From Burkholderia sp. lig30 (GTDB taxonomy: Bacteria; Pseudomonadota; Gammaproteobacteria; Burkholderiales; Burkholderiaceae): DNA of 64,000 nucleotides. The stretch's first letter is position 1. The number at the start of each line of letters is the position of its first letter. The stretch spans positions 1 through 64,000 of the forward strand of contig NZ_JGVW01000079.1 in NCBI RefSeq assembly GCF_000687455.2, read 5' to 3'. A program made the position numbers and the translations under genes. The notes beneath the pieces are model-generated. The model did not search any database and had not been told where the DNA came from. It was given only the letters and a program-made list of their open reading frames with translations. Below, one piece after another: positions 8,874-19,633 of the stretch.

Positions 8874-9971
8874 ATGCAGATCCCCGCCTGGGACAATCCC
8901 GTCGGCACCGACGGCTTCGAATTCATCGAGTACACCGCACCGGACCCGAAGGCACTCGGCCAGCTGTTCGAGCGGATGGGCTTCACCGCGGTCGCGCGCC
9001 ATCGCCACAAGGACGTGACGCTGTACCGTCAGGGCGACATCAACTTCATCATCAACGCCGAGCCGGACTCGTTCGCGCAGCGCTTCGCGCGCCTGCACGG
9101 CCCGTCGATCTGCGCGATCGCGTTCCGCGTGCAGGATGCCGCGAAGGCCTACAAGCACGCGCTCGAACTCGGCGCGTGGGGCTTCGACAACAAGACCGGC
9201 CCGATGGAGCTGAACATCCCGGCGATCAAGGGCATCGGCGACTCGCTGATCTATTTCGTCGATCGGTGGAAGGGCAAGAACGGCACGCAGCCGGGCAGCA
9301 TCGGCGACATCAGCATCTACGACGTCGATTTCGAGCCGATCCCGGGTGCCGAGCCGAACCCGGCCGGCCACGGCCTCACCTACATCGACCACCTGACGCA
9401 CAACGTGCATCGCGGCCGCATGCAGGAATGGGCGGAGTTCTACGAGCGCCTGTTCAATTTCCGCGAAGTGCGCTACTTCGACATCGAAGGCAAGGTGACC
9501 GGCGTGAAGTCGAAGGCGATGACGTCGCCGTGCGGCAAGATCCGCATTCCGATCAACGAGGAAGGCTCGGAGACGGCCGGCCAGATCCAGGAATACCTCG
9601 ACGCGTATCACGGCGAAGGCATTCAGCACATCGCGCTCGGCACGTCGAACATTTACGCGGCGGTGGACGGCCTGCGCGGCAAAGGCGTGACGCTGCTCGA
9701 CACGATCGACACGTATTACGAGCTGGTCGATCGCCGCGTGCCGAATCACGGCGAACCGCTCGACGAGCTCAGGAAGCGCAAGATCCTGATCGACGGCGCG
9801 CGTGACGACCTGCTGCTGCAGATCTTCACTGAAAACCAGATCGGGCCGATCTTCTTCGAGATCATCCAGCGCAAGGGCAATCAGGGTTTCGGCGAAGGCA
9901 ACTTCAAGGCACTGTTCGAATCGATCGAGCTCGACCAGATTCGCCGCGGGGTCGTGCAGGACAAGGCCTGA
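8874..9971 (+). CDS. hppD: 4-hydroxyphenylpyruvate dioxygenase
   Basis: A 365-residue Fe(II) dioxygenase converting 4-hydroxyphenylpyruvate to homogentisate in tyrosine degradation. Two vicinal-oxygen-chelate domains are seen; the iron ligands are His in [14 protein letters not shown] (about residue 170), His in [14 protein letters not shown] (about 250) and Glu in [20 protein letters not shown] (about 330). The glycine-rich C-terminal gate helix is intact. ATG 8874 follows AGGAGA. The divergent Lrp-type gene is the likely regulator, and a strong terminator follows. Confidence 0.96.
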   Translation: MQIPAWDNPVGTDGFEFIEYTAPDPKALGQLFERMGFTAVARHRHKDVTLYRQGDINFIINAEPDSFAQRFARLHGPSICAIAFRVQDAAKAYKHALELGAWGFDNKTGPMELNIPAIKGIGDSLIYFVDRWKGKNGTQPGSIGDISIYDVDFEPIPGAEPNPAGHGLTYIDHLTHNVHRGRMQEWAEFYERLFNFREVRYFDIEGKVTGVKSKAMTSPCGKIRIPINEEGSETAGQIQEYLDAYHGEGIQHIALGTSNIYAAVDGLRGKGVTLLDTIDTYYELVDRRVPNHGEPLDELRKRKILIDGARDDLLLQIFTENQIGPIFFEIIQRKGNQGFGEGNFKALFESIELDQIRRGVVQDKA

Positions 9972-10017
9972 CGCGGACGGCAACGGTGCGCCACGCAACG
10001 CGGCGCGCAAACGCAAA

Positions 10018-10048
10018 GGGCGGGAATCGCGAGATTCCCGCCCTTTTT
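10018..10048 (+). terminator. Terminator after hppD
   Basis: An 11-bp perfect stem GGGCGGGAATC / GATTCCCGCCC (10018-10028 with 10033-10043), a 4-nt loop and five T residues. Confidence 0.9.
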
Positions 10049-10080
10049 CTCATGCGCGGCTGCTCGACCGCGCGATCCGG

Positions 10081-10281
10081 TCAATGCGTGGCCGGGTGCC
10101 GCGTGGCCGTGCGTACGGCCGTCGACGGCGGCCGCCTCACCTCGCCCGCGGCCGCGAACGGGCGCATCTGCACGCCGGCCGCCACCGCCAGCGCGCTCGC
10201 GCCTCGCCCGTGCGGCCGGCCATTCATCGAAAAGAACGCGGCAGACACCATCAGAAAGCTCTGGACATGTCGTGTATTCAT
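10081..10281 (-). CDS. Small hypothetical protein
   Basis: A 66-residue frame starting MNTRHVQSFLMVSAAFF. The ATG at 10281 is preceded by an excellent Shine-Dalgarno sequence (GAGGAGGTGCA), the main reason to accept it. The N-terminus is mildly hydrophobic but interrupted, and the rest is basic and alanine-rich; no family is recognised. It faces the hppD terminator and is divergent from the oxidoreductase at 10602. Confidence 0.45.
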   Translation of the reverse strand: MNTRHVQSFLMVSAAFFSMNGRPHGRGASALAVAAGVQMRPFAAAGEVRRPPSTAVRTATRHPATH

Positions 10282-10601
10282 TGCACCTCCTCATGAACCG
10301 CCGGCGTCTCTCCCGGTGCGCGTCTCGAAGCGCTGCACCGGAACACCTTCGGCTGGCCGTCAAGATTAACGGCGATTGACGGCGGATTCGTGCGGCATTA
10401 CATGCTTTTACATGCTGTAACGCGCCTCATGTTGAGGATTACCCAGCAGCAGCGGGTATTTTTGAACATCGAGCGGCGGGTTTATCCCAGTGCTACGATC
10501 GCTCAAAACCCGCCAATATGGCGGCCCCGGCCAACGCGTCCACAAGACGCCGACACACCGGAAGTTTTGGCGATCCCAAACTGGGTGGAGGAGATCCGAT
10601 A
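10282..10601. other. Intergenic region before the oxidoreductase gene
   Basis: No gene seen. It holds a tandem repeat TTACATGC-TT-TTACATGC (about 10397-10414) downstream of a TTGACG (10376-10381), which may be part of the promoter or operator of the oxidoreductase gene. GGAGGAG lies just before the start codon at 10602. Confidence 0.4.
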
Positions 10602-13600
10602 ATGAATGCCCCGCTAGACGCAGGCCAACGCGCGTCGCTCGAAGCCGCGCTGCAGTCCGTCACGCTCGACGACAAATACACGCTCGAACGCGGTCGCGCG
10701 TACATGAGCGGCATCCAGGCTCTCGTGCGCCTGCCGATGCTTCAGCAGGAACGCGACCGGGCCGCCGGCCTGAACACCGCCGGCTTCATCTCCGGCTATC
10801 GCGGCTCGCCGCTCGGCGGCCTCGATCAATCGCTGTGGAAAGCGAAGAAACACCTGTCCGCCCATCAGATCGTCTTTCAGCCCGGCCTGAACGAAGACCT
10901 CGCCGCCACCGCCGTGTGGGGCTCGCAGCAGGTCAACCTGTTCCCCGGCGCGAAATACGACGGCGTCTTTTCGATGTGGTACGGCAAGGGCCCGGGCGTC
11001 GATCGCACCGGCGACGTGTTCAAGCACGCGAACTCGGCCGGCTCGTCGCAGCACGGCGGCGTGCTGGTGCTCGCCGGCGACGACCATGCGGCGAAGTCGT
11101 CGACGCTCGCCCACCAGTCCGAGCACATCTTCAAGGCCTGCGGGCTGCCGGTGCTGTTCCCGTCCAACGTCCAGGAATATCTCGACTTCGGCCTGCACGG
11201 CTGGGCGATGAGCCGTTATTCGGGCCTGTGGGTCGCGCTCAAGTGCGTGACCGACGTGGTCGAATCGTCGGCGTCGGTCGACATCGATCCGCACCGCACC
11301 CGGATCGTGCTGCCGACCGACTTCGCGATGCCGGACGGCGGCCTCAACATCCGCTGGCCCGACCCGCCGCTGGTGCAGGAAGCGCGGCTCCTCGACTACA
11401 AGTGGTACGCCGCGCTCGCGTATGTGCGCGCGAACAAGCTCGACCGCATCGAGATCGACTCGCCGCATGCGCGCTTCGGCATCATGACGGGCGGCAAGGC
11501 GTATCTCGACGTGCGCCAGGCGCTGACCGACCTCGGCCTCGACGACGAAACCTGTGCGCGCATCGGCATCCGCCTCTACAAGGTCGGCTGCGTGTGGCCG
11601 CTCGAAGCCCAGGGCGCGCACGCGTTCGCGCACGGGCTCGAGGAGATCCTCGTCGTCGAGGAAAAGCGGCAGATCCTCGAATACGCGATCAAGGAAGAGC
11701 TGTACAACTGGCCGGACGCGCAGCGGCCGCGCGTGTACGGCAAGTTCGACGAGAAGGACGGCGCCGGCGGCGAATGGTCGGTGCCGATGGGCAACTGGCT
11801 GCTGCCCGCGCACTACGAGCTGTCGCCCGCGATCATCGCGAAGGCGATCGCCACCCGCCTCGAGAAGTTCGAGCTGCCGTCCGACGTGCGCGCGCGCATC
11901 GCCGCGCGCATGGCCGTGATCAACGCGAAGGAAATGGCGCTCGCGAAGCCGCACGTGACGACCGAGCGCAAGCCGTGGTTCTGCTCCGGCTGCCCGCACA
12001 ACACGTCGACCAACGTGCCCGAAGGCTCGCGCGCGATCGCCGGCATCGGCTGCCACTACATGACCGTGTGGATGGATCGCAGCACGAGCACGTTCAGCCA
12101 GATGGGCGGCGAAGGCGTGCCGTGGATCGGCCAGGCGCCGTTCACCGACGAAAAGCACGTGTTCGCGAACCTCGGCGACGGCACCTATTTCCACTCGGGG
12201 CTGCTCGCGGTGCGCGCGGCGATCGCGTCGAAGGCGAACATCACCTACAAGATCCTCTACAACGACGCAGTCGCGATGACGGGCGGACAGCCGGTCGACG
12301 GCACGCTGACGGTGCCGCAGATCACGCATCAGCTCGCATCCGAAGGCGCGAGCAAGATCGTGATCGTCACCGACGAGCCGGAGAAGTACGACGGCAAGAC
12401 GTCGCTGCTCGCCGCCGGCGTGACGATCCATCACCGCGACCGGCTCGACGACGTGCAGCGCGAACTGCGCGAGATCGGCGGCACGACGATCCTGATTTAC
12501 GACCAGACCTGCGCGACCGAGAAGCGCCGCCGCCGCAAGCGCGGCGCCTATCCGGACCCGGCCAAGCGCGTCGTCATCAACGAAGCGGTATGCGAAGGCT
12601 GCGGCGATTGCTCGGTGCAGTCGAACTGCCTGTCGGTCGAACCGCTCGAGACCGAGTTCGGCACCAAGCGCCAGATCAACCAGTCGACCTGCAACAAGGA
12701 CTTCTCGTGCGTGAAGGGCTTCTGCCCGAGTTTCGTCACCGTCGAGGGCGGGCAATTGAAGAAGCCCAAGGCGGTGTCGGTCGACGCGAAGGCGCTGCCG
12801 CCGATCCCGGAGCCGTCGCTGCCGGTGATCGACCGCGCGTACGGCGTGCTGGTGACGGGCGTCGGCGGCACCGGCGTCGTCACGATCGGCGCGCTGCTCG
12901 GGATGGCCGCGCACCTCGAGAACAAGGGCGTGACGGTGCTCGACGTCACCGGCCTCGCGCAGAAAGGCGGCGCCGTGATGAGCCACGTGCAGATTTCGCA
13001 CGCGCCGTCCGATATCCACGCGACCCGCATCGCAATGGGCGAAGCGGATCTCGTGATCGGCTGCGATGCGATCGTCACCGCCGGCGACGAATGCACGTCG
13101 CGGATGCGGCATGACGTGACGCGCGTCGTCGTCAACAGCGCGAAAACGCCGACCGCCGATTTCATCAAGAACCCGAACTGGGCGTTTCCTGGCCTCAGCG
13201 CGGAGCACGACATCCGCGCCGCCGCCGGCGCCGCAGTCGATCTCGTCGATGCGAACCAGTTCGCGGTCGCGCTGCTCGGCGACGCGATCTACACGAACCC
13301 GTTCGTGCTCGGCTACGCGTGGCAGCGCGGCTGGCTGCCGTTGAGCCATGCGTCGCTGGTGCGCGCGATCGAGCTGAATGGCGTGCAGGTCGACAAGAAC
13401 CTCGCCGCGTTCGAGTGGGGCCGGCGCGCGGCGTTCGACCTCGCCGCCGTGCAGCAGACCGTCGCCGGCGACGCGCGTGCCGTGCAGCCGGGCGCAACCG
13501 TCATCGCGCTGCATACGAAGAAGTCCGTCGACGCATTGATCGCGAAGCGGGTGGAATTCCTCACCGCGTACCAGAACGCCGCCTATGCGGCCCGCTACGC

Positions 13601-14195
13601 GAGCGTCGTCGACAAGGTGCGCGCCGCCGAGCGCGCGGCGTCGGACAGCGACGCCTCGCAGGAGCCGCTGACCGAGGCAGTCGCGCGCAATCTCTTCAAG
13701 CTGATGGCGTACAAGGACGAATACGAGGTCGCCCGGCTGCAGACCGATCCGGCGTTCCTCGCGCGCGTGGCCGCCCAGTTCGAGGGCGACTGGAAGCTGA
13801 CGTTCCATCTCGCGCCGCCGCTCGTCGCCAAGAAGGATTCACACGGCCACCTCGTCAAGAAGCAGTACGGTCCGTGGATGCTGACCGCGTTCCGCACCCT
13901 CGCGAAGCTGAAGTTCCTGCGCGGCACCGCGCTCGATCCGTTCGGCCGCACCGAGGAGCGCCGCACCGAGCGCTCGCTGATCGGCGAGTACGAAGCGCTG
14001 GTCGGCGAGGTGACGGCCGGGCTGCGCGCTGCGAACCGGCCGCTTGCGCTCGAACTGGCGGCGTTGCCCGACGGCATCCGCGGCTACGGCCACGTGAAGG
14101 AGAACAACCTGCGCGCGGTACGCCAGAAGTGGAACGCACTGCTCGCCCAGTGGCGCTCGCCGGCAGGCGGGCAAGACCGGCAGCACGTTGCGTGA
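10602..14195 (+). CDS. Indolepyruvate (arylpyruvate) ferredoxin oxidoreductase, fused subunits
   Basis: A 1197-residue single-chain enzyme of the 2-oxoacid:ferredoxin oxidoreductase family. The N-terminal part has the alpha-like region (TAGFISGYRGSPLGG). The centre has the TPP-binding region (WFCSGCPHNTSTNVPEGS, and GEGVPWIGQAPF) and an Fe-S cysteine cluster at about residues 664-710 (CEGCGDC, CNKDFSCVKGFCPSF). The C-terminal half starts with the gamma-type Rossmann motif VTGVGGTGVVTIGALLG. The enzyme oxidises arylpyruvates to aryl-acetyl-CoA. Next to hppD and paaABCDE it could turn phenylpyruvate into phenylacetyl-CoA for the Paa pathway; that link is inference. Start ATG 10602 has a strong RBS. 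Confidence 0.9.
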   Translation: MNAPLDAGQRASLEAALQSVTLDDKYTLERGRAYMSGIQALVRLPMLQQERDRAAGLNTAGFISGYRGSPLGGLDQSLWKAKKHLSAHQIVFQPGLNEDLAATAVWGSQQVNLFPGAKYDGVFSMWYGKGPGVDRTGDVFKHANSAGSSQHGGVLVLAGDDHAAKSSTLAHQSEHIFKACGLPVLFPSNVQEYLDFGLHGWAMSRYSGLWVALKCVTDVVESSASVDIDPHRTRIVLPTDFAMPDGGLNIRWPDPPLVQEARLLDYKWYAALAYVRANKLDRIEIDSPHARFGIMTGGKAYLDVRQALTDLGLDDETCARIGIRLYKVGCVWPLEAQGAHAFAHGLEEILVVEEKRQILEYAIKEELYNWPDAQRPRVYGKFDEKDGAGGEWSVPMGNWLLPAHYELSPAIIAKAIATRLEKFELPSDVRARIAARMAVINAKEMALAKPHVTTERKPWFCSGCPHNTSTNVPEGSRAIAGIGCHYMTVWMDRSTSTFSQMGGEGVPWIGQAPFTDEKHVFANLGDGTYFHSGLLAVRAAIASKANITYKILYNDAVAMTGGQPVDGTLTVPQITHQLASEGASKIVIVTDEPEKYDGKTSLLAAGVTIHHRDRLDDVQRELREIGGTTILIYDQTCATEKRRRRKRGAYPDPAKRVVINEAVCEGCGDCSVQSNCLSVEPLETEFGTKRQINQSTCNKDFSCVKGFCPSFVTVEGGQLKKPKAVSVDAKALPPIPEPSLPVIDRAYGVLVTGVGGTGVVTIGALLGMAAHLENKGVTVLDVTGLAQKGGAVMSHVQISHAPSDIHATRIAMGEADLVIGCDAIVTAGDECTSRMRHDVTRVVVNSAKTPTADFIKNPNWAFPGLSAEHDIRAAAGAAVDLVDANQFAVALLGDAIYTNPFVLGYAWQRGWLPLSHASLVRAIELNGVQVDKNLAAFEWGRRAAFDLAAVQQTVAGDARAVQPGATVIALHTKKSVDALIAKRVEFLTAYQNAAYAARYASVVDKVRAAERAASDSDASQEPLTEAVARNLFKLMAYKDEYEVARLQTDPAFLARVAAQFEGDWKLTFHLAPPLVAKKDSHGHLVKKQYGPWMLTAFRTLAKLKFLRGTALDPFGRTEERRTERSLIGEYEALVGEVTAGLRAANRPLALELAALPDGIRGYGHVKENNLRAVRQKWNALLAQWRSPAGGQDRQHVA

Positions 14196-14203
14196 CGCAT
14201 CAC

Positions 14204-14242
14204 GAAAGCCGGCGTCCGGGCACATCCCGGACGCCGGCTTTC
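14204..14242 (+). terminator. Terminator after the oxidoreductase gene
   Basis: A 17-bp perfect inverted repeat (14204-14220 with 14226-14242) with a 5-nt loop, ending CTTTC. The stem is very stable though the T-tract is short. Confidence 0.75.
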
Positions 14243-14350
14243 GTCACGTTCCGGACGCGCTCACCTTTCGCCCCCTGATCGCGTCGCCCCGCCGCCCCGT
14301 GGTCGAACCACCGACCGCGCCGCTGAATCCCTCCCGTTCGAACCCGCAAT

Positions 14351-14382
14351 AAAAAACGCCACGGAACCTGCGTCCCGTGGCG
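14351..14382 (-). terminator. Terminator of maeB
   Basis: Reading the minus strand, CGCCACGGGACG pairs with CGTTCCGTGGCG-like sequence (14357-14382) followed by TTTTTT (14351-14356), about 50 bp beyond the maeB stop. Confidence 0.8.
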
Positions 14383-14429
14383 CTCTTGCCGCGCGCAACA
14401 CGCGCGGCGCTGACCGGTGAACGATCGCG

Positions 14430-16706
14430 TTACTTCGCGCTCACGTTCACATTCGCGGCGGCCACCGCGGTCATGTTGATGATCCGGCGCACGGTCGCGG
14501 CCGGCGTCAGGATGTGGACCGGCTTCGCCGCGCCGAGCAGGAACGGCCCGACGGTCACGCCTTCACCGCCGACCATCTTCAGCAGGTTGTACGCGATGTT
14601 CGCCGCTTCGACGTTCGGCATGATCAGCAGGTTTGCTTCGCCGGTCAGCGTCGTGCCCGGGAAGGCCGCCTTGCGGACCACTTCCGACAGCGCCGCGTCG
14701 CCATGCATTTCCCCGTCGACTTCCAGGTGCGGCGCACGCGCGACGATCTGCTTGCGGGCCTCGGCCATCCGGCGCGACGACGCCGACGGCGCGCTGCCGA
14801 AGTTCGAATTCGACAGCAGCGCGGCCTTCGGCGTGATGCCGAAACGCTCGATCTCGGCGGCGGCCTGGATCGTCATGTCGGCGAGCTGCTCGGCGCTCGG
14901 CACTTCGTTCACGTAGGTGTCGCACATGAACAGGTTGCGGCCCGGCAGCATCAGCAGGTTCATCGCCGCGTAGTGCTCGGCGCCCTCGGCCCGGCCCAGC
15001 ACCTGATCGATGAACTTCAGGTGGCTGTGATACGTGTCGATCATCCCGCAGATCATGCCGTCGGCATCGCCCAGACGCACGAGCATCGCACCGATCAGCG
15101 TGTTGAACTTGCGCAGCGCCGCCTTCGCGACTTCCGGCGTCACGCCGTCGCGCGCACCGATCTCGTGATACGCCTGCCAGTACTGGTGATAGCGGGTGTC
15201 TTCCTCGGGGTTGATGACCTCGAAATCGACACCGGCCTTGAGCTTCGAGCCGATCTTCTGCAAGCGCATCTCGACGACCGACGGACGGCCGACGATGACC
15301 GGCTTCGCGATCTTCTCCTGCAGCACGAACTGCGCGGCACGCAGCACGCGCTCGTCCTCGCCCTCGGCGAACACGATGCGGGCCTGCTTCGACTTCGCGG
15401 TCGCGAACACCGGGCGCATCACCATGCCCGTGCGGTAGACGGTCGCGCCGAGCTGCTCGCGGTACGCGTCCATGTCCTCGATCGGGCGGGTCGCGACGCC
15501 CGAATCCATTGCTGCCTGCGCGACGGCCGGCGCGATCTTGATGATGAGGCGCGGATCGAACGGCTTCGGAATCAGGTATTCCGGCCCGAATTCGAGCGAG
15601 TGGCCTTCATACGCCTTCGCGACTTCCTCGCTCTGGTCGGTTTCCTCGGCCAGTTCGGCGATCGCGCGCACGCACGCGAGCTTCATCTCTTCCGTGATCG
15701 TCGTCGCGCCGACGTCGAGCGCACCGCGGAAGATGAACGGGAAGCACAGCACGTTGTTGACCTGGTTCGGATAGTCCGAGCGGCCGGTCGCGACGATGGC
15801 GTCCGGGCGCACGGCCTTCGCGTCTTCCGGGCGGATTTCCGGCTCCGGGTTCGCGAGCGCGAGGATCAGCGGGCGGTCGCCCATCGTCTTCACCATGTCC
15901 TGCTTCAGCACGCCCGCGCTCGAGCAGCCGAGGAACACGTCCGCGCCGACGATCGCGTCGCCGAGCGTGCGCGCGTCGGTCGTCGAAGCGTAGCGCTGCT
16001 TCGACGGATCGAGGGCGCCGCGGCCTTCGTAGATCACGCCCTTCGAATCGCAAACGAGCACGTTCGCCTTGTTCAGGCCGAGCTTCACCAGCAGGTCCAG
16101 GCAGGCGATCGCCGCCGCGCCCGCGCCCGAGCAGACGAGCTTCACGTCGGACAAATTCTTGCCGACCACCTTCAGGCCGTTCAGGATCGCTGCGGACGCG
16201 ATGATCGCGGTGCCGTGCTGGTCGTCGTGGAAGACCGGGATCTTCATCCGCTCGCGCAGCTTCTGCTCGATGTAGAAGCACTCGGGCGCCTTGATGTCCT
16301 CGAGGTTGATGCCGCCGAGCGTCGGCTCGAGCATCGCGATCGCCTCGACGAGCTTGTCCGGATCGAGTTCGTCGAGCTCGATGTCGAACACGTCGATGCC
16401 CGCGAACTTCTTGAACAGGCAGCCCTTGCCCTCCATCACCGGCTTCGCGGCCAGCGGGCCGATGTTGCCGAGGCCGAGCACCGCGGTGCCGTTCGTCACG
16501 ACGCCGACCAGGTTGCCGCGCGACGTGTACTTCTGCGCATCGAGCGGATCGGCGTGGATCGCCTCGCATGCGGCCGCGACGCCCGGCGAATACGCGAGCG
16601 ACAGGTCGAGCTGGTTCGACAGCGGCTTGGTCGGGGTGACCGAAATCTTGCCGGGTTTCGGATTCAGGTGATAAGCGAGAGCGGCCTGCTTCAGTTGTTC
16701 GTCCAT
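14430..16706 (-). CDS. maeB: NADP-dependent malic enzyme with phosphotransacetylase-like tail
   Basis: A 758-residue MaeB-type malic enzyme converting malate to pyruvate and CO2 with NADP+. The N-terminal malic enzyme half carries [33 protein letters not shown], the metal-site segment [11 protein letters not shown] and the dinucleotide motif [16 protein letters not shown]. The C-terminal half (from about residue 430, [18 protein letters not shown]) is the phosphotransacetylase-like regulatory domain found in long bacterial MaeB. The length is typical. Single gene with its own terminator. Confidence 0.95.
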   Translation of the reverse strand: MDEQLKQAALAYHLNPKPGKISVTPTKPLSNQLDLSLAYSPGVAAACEAIHADPLDAQKYTSRGNLVGVVTNGTAVLGLGNIGPLAAKPVMEGKGCLFKKFAGIDVFDIELDELDPDKLVEAIAMLEPTLGGINLEDIKAPECFYIEQKLRERMKIPVFHDDQHGTAIIASAAILNGLKVVGKNLSDVKLVCSGAGAAAIACLDLLVKLGLNKANVLVCDSKGVIYEGRGALDPSKQRYASTTDARTLGDAIVGADVFLGCSSAGVLKQDMVKTMGDRPLILALANPEPEIRPEDAKAVRPDAIVATGRSDYPNQVNNVLCFPFIFRGALDVGATTITEEMKLACVRAIAELAEETDQSEEVAKAYEGHSLEFGPEYLIPKPFDPRLIIKIAPAVAQAAMDSGVATRPIEDMDAYREQLGATVYRTGMVMRPVFATAKSKQARIVFAEGEDERVLRAAQFVLQEKIAKPVIVGRPSVVEMRLQKIGSKLKAGVDFEVINPEEDTRYHQYWQAYHEIGARDGVTPEVAKAALRKFNTLIGAMLVRLGDADGMICGMIDTYHSHLKFIDQVLGRAEGAEHYAAMNLLMLPGRNLFMCDTYVNEVPSAEQLADMTIQAAAEIERFGITPKAALLSNSNFGSAPSASSRRMAEARKQIVARAPHLEVDGEMHGDAALSEVVRKAAFPGTTLTGEANLLIMPNVEAANIAYNLLKMVGGEGVTVGPFLLGAAKPVHILTPAATVRRIINMTAVAAANVNVSAK

Positions 16707-17146
16707 GATTGACCTGCGAGAGACATGCGTAATGTTAAACGATCAGTACACTGCACCTTGAGCCGCGCATGCGTGGATCGAGGGGATGGTCGACTGCGAC
16801 GGCCGGTGCGCGCCGGATCGGCGCGCCATCGAACCTTGGCGGATGGCAAGAGAGAAGTACAAAGTGCTGGGCGATTTCGTAGAACTATCTAGTGTACACC
16901 TCGGGCATGACGATTCGTTACTGCGATGCCGCATCGCGCGCCGCATGGGCCGGCCGGCGGAGGCCGCGAAGCCGCAAGCGGCCCGAAAGGCCGTCGGCTT
17001 CCGTCCGAATCGGGTAAAATCGCGGGCTACGCGCGCAGCGAAACGCCCGGCCTCGGGCCGGCCGCGCCCCGGCCCTCGCGGGCGGGCTCCCCTTGCTGCG
17101 CCGCCGGGCCCGCGCCCGCTCCTCGCTCACCATCCAAGGAACGCCC
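16707..17146. other. Intergenic region between maeB and pyrE
   Basis: No convincing gene. Short frames here have no ribosome binding sites and read through GC-rich repeats. Both divergent promoters must be in this stretch, but no clear -35/-10 pair was seen. Confidence 0.5.
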
Positions 17147-17833
17147 ATGACAGGCTTCGATCGTCAGACGATCTCCGACACGACCGCCAAAATCCTGCTC
17201 GAAGTGCAGGCGGTGCACTTCAACGCCGAAAAGCCGTTCATCTTCACGTCCGGCTGGGCCAGCCCGGTCTACATCGACTGCCGCAAGCTGATCTCGTACC
17301 CGCGCGTGCGCCGGGGCCTGATGGAAATGGCGGAAGCCACGATCCTGCGCGACGTCGGCTACGAGCAGATCGACGCGGTGGCGGGCGGCGAAACCGCCGG
17401 CATCCCGTTCGCGGCCTGGATCGCCGACCGCATGATGCTGCCGATGCAGTACGTGCGGAAAAAGCCGAAGGGTTTCGGCCGCAACGCGCAGATCGAGGGC
17501 AATCTGGAAGAAGGCTCGCGCGTGCTGCTCGTCGAAGACCTGACGACCGACAGCCGCAGCAAGATCAACTTCGTCAACGCGCTGCGCACCGCCGGCGCGC
17601 AGGTGAACCACTGCTTCGTGCTGTTCCACTACAACATCTTCAAGGAAAGCGTCTCGGTGCTGAAGGACATCGACGTCGACCTGCACGCGCTCGCGACCTG
17701 GTGGGACGTGCTGCGCGTCGCGAAGGCGTCGGGCTATTTCGAGACGAAGACGCTCGACGAAGTCGAGAAATTCCTGAACGCGCCGGCCGAATGGTCGGCC
17801 GCGCACGGCGGCGCGACCGGCGCCCAGGAGTGA
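17147..17833 (+). CDS. pyrE: Orotate phosphoribosyltransferase
   Basis: A 228-residue enzyme joining orotate to PRPP to give OMP in pyrimidine synthesis. The PRPP-binding motif [13 protein letters not shown] (about residues 124-136) is intact, as are the substrate loops [17 protein letters not shown] and [16 protein letters not shown] 17147 is chosen because it matches the family start; the in-frame extension upstream is low-complexity. A terminator follows. Confidence 0.95.
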   Translation: MTGFDRQTISDTTAKILLEVQAVHFNAEKPFIFTSGWASPVYIDCRKLISYPRVRRGLMEMAEATILRDVGYEQIDAVAGGETAGIPFAAWIADRMMLPMQYVRKKPKGFGRNAQIEGNLEEGSRVLLVEDLTTDSRSKINFVNALRTAGAQVNHCFVLFHYNIFKESVSVLKDIDVDLHALATWWDVLRVAKASGYFETKTLDEVEKFLNAPAEWSAAHGGATGAQE

Positions 17834-17873
17834 CCGCGGCGGGCTTCGGCCCGCTGCCGGGCGTCCCGCAAGA

Positions 17874-17903
17874 CCGCACGCCGCGCTGGCGTGCGGTTTT
17901 TTT
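17874..17903 (+). terminator. Terminator after pyrE
   Basis: CCGCACGCC (17874-17882) and GGCGTGCGG (17888-17896) form a 9-bp stem followed by seven T residues. Confidence 0.9.
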
Positions 17904-17933
17904 ATGCGCGGCCGACCGCGCGCCGCGCCGCCG

Positions 17934-18641
17934 TCACCGGCTGTCCGACGACGCCAGGCTCAGCAGCCCGTTGCTCTGCGCGTACTTGAACAGATCCGGA
18001 TCCCGCTCCAGCCCGAGCTTGCGCATCGCGCTGGTTTTCTGCGTGCTGATCGTCTTCACGCTGCGGCTGAGCCGCTCGGAAATCTGCGTGATCGTGAGGC
18101 CGGACACGAACAGGCGCACCACCTCCAGTTCCCGCACCGACAGCTTCACGCCCGCCGACTGGCCGGGGGCGCCCTGATTCAGCGTGTCGAGCGCCGCCCA
18201 CACCGACGGGCTGCTGTAAGGCACGCCGTTCATCACGTCGCGCACCGCCACGCCGACGTGCGCGAGTTCGTCGGACTTGCAGACGATACCGTTGACGCCC
18301 AGATCGACGAGCCGCGTCAGCAGCGCCGGATTCTCGAGCATCGTGAGCACGACGATCAGCAGATCGTCGAAGTGGCGCTGCAGGTAGCCGATCAGCTGCA
18401 GGCCATCGCCGAACTGGCCCCCCGGCATCGCGAGGTCGGTCACGACGACGTCGCAGCCGTTCGCGGCGGACGCATCGCCGAGACGCGCGACGAGTTCGGT
18501 CGAATCGCGCGCCTGCCCGATCACCTCGATGCCGGGATCGCGGGACAACGCGCGCTTCACGCCTTCGAGAATGACAGGATGGTCGTCGGCGATCAGTACC
18601 CTCGCCGTCACGGAAGGTTGCGGCGCGCTGCCCGCACTCAT
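17934..18641 (-). CDS. NarL/FixJ-type response regulator
   Basis: A 235-residue two-component response regulator. The receiver domain (about residues 12-140) has the acidic pair in VLIADDHPVILEG, the phosphoacceptor Asp in VVVTDLAMPGGQ and the Lys in NGIVCKSDE. The C-terminal LuxR-type HTH has LSVRELEVVRLFVSGLTITQ and a basic recognition helix. The ATG at 18641 is preferred; a TTG 25 residues upstream is the alternative. No cognate kinase lies nearby, so it is an orphan. Confidence 0.88.
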   Translation of the reverse strand: MSAGSAPQPSVTARVLIADDHPVILEGVKRALSRDPGIEVIGQARDSTELVARLGDASAANGCDVVVTDLAMPGGQFGDGLQLIGYLQRHFDDLLIVVLTMLENPALLTRLVDLGVNGIVCKSDELAHVGVAVRDVMNGVPYSSPSVWAALDTLNQGAPGQSAGVKLSVRELEVVRLFVSGLTITQISERLSRSVKTISTQKTSAMRKLGLERDPDLFKYAQSNGLLSLASSDSR

Positions 18642-18866
18642 GTGCGCGCAGCCGGCACGCGGCAGGAAATCGTCGTCATTGGCCCTCTCGTTTTCAGTCT
18701 TTTCGCACGCCGTCAATGCCGTCCGGCGCGCATGGCCGCCCCGGTCCGCCGCCCGGCGCGTCGTTCATCGAACCCTAATGTTAGACTTGATCCATCGTCG
18801 GGAACACCTCCGCAACAACGAACAGCGCCGTGATCGCTCCGGCGCGCGTGACGGGAGAAGCGTCAT

Positions 18867-19460
18867 ATGCGTGTGGATCGCCAGATCGCCCCGCCTGCGC
18901 CGCCGCGCCGCGCCTGCCCGCTCGCGATCGCGGTCCTGTGCGCTGCCGGGCTCGCCAGCGCGGCCGCATGCGCCGACCCGGCGTTCACCGTCACGAGCGA
19001 CGACCTGTCGCCCGGCGGCCGCGTCTCGGCGGCGCAGGCCTTCGACCGCGGCGACTGCAAGGGCGCGAACCACTCGCCGCAACTGTCGTGGCGCAACCCG
19101 CCCGCCGGCACGCGCAGTTTTGCGATCACGATGCTCGACCCCGACGCGCCCGGCCACGGCTGGTGGCACTGGGCCGTCGCCGGCATCCCGGCGACCGTCG
19201 CCAGCCTGCCCGGCGACGCCAGCGCCTCCGGCTATCTGCGGCGCGTCGGCGCGGCCGAAGCCCGCAACGACTTCGGTATCGACGGCTACGGCGGCCCCTG
19301 CCCGCCGCCCGGCAAGCCGCACCGCTACGTGATCACCGTCTATGCGCTGAAGGGCGCCGACCTGCGCGTCGGCCAGGGCCGCCCCGCGCCGATGTTCGAG
19401 CACGAGATCGGCACGCAGACGCTCGGCACCGCCCAACTCGTCGTCACCTACGGACAGTAG
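18867..19460 (+). CDS. Exported YbhB/YbcL-family (PEBP-like) protein
   Basis: A 197-residue protein with a signal peptide ending near AAACADPAF (about residues 30-36), then the PEBP core: CKGANHSPQLSWRNPPAGTR, MLDPDAPGHGWWHWAVAGIP and YGGPCPPPGKPHRYVITVYAL. The ligand-pocket Asp, His and Pro residues of the family are present. Biological role of bacterial members is poorly defined. Single gene. Confidence 0.9.
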   Translation: MRVDRQIAPPAPPRRACPLAIAVLCAAGLASAAACADPAFTVTSDDLSPGGRVSAAQAFDRGDCKGANHSPQLSWRNPPAGTRSFAITMLDPDAPGHGWWHWAVAGIPATVASLPGDASASGYLRRVGAAEARNDFGIDGYGGPCPPPGKPHRYVITVYALKGADLRVGQGRPAPMFEHEIGTQTLGTAQLVVTYGQ

Positions 19461-19633
19461 CCGCCGCCGCCGGCGCTTGGCGGCCATCGAGACCCGGCGC
19501 CCGATAAGGGGACTCGAGACGGGCTGCGGGCCGTCCTTTTTTTGCCTCGCGCGGTTACGGCCCGCCGCATGACGTCTTAGAATGGCGGTTTTCGGGCGTG
19601 AGAGCGCCGCGGCCCCGTTTCTGTGAGAGCGAA

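Noticed and set aside
10614-13808. A 1064-residue open frame on the minus strand opposite the oxidoreductase gene
   Set aside because: It is the antisense shadow of a GC-rich gene with strong codon bias; it has Arg/Ala/Val-rich composition and no recognisable domain. The same holds for 14514-16712 opposite maeB and other long antisense frames.
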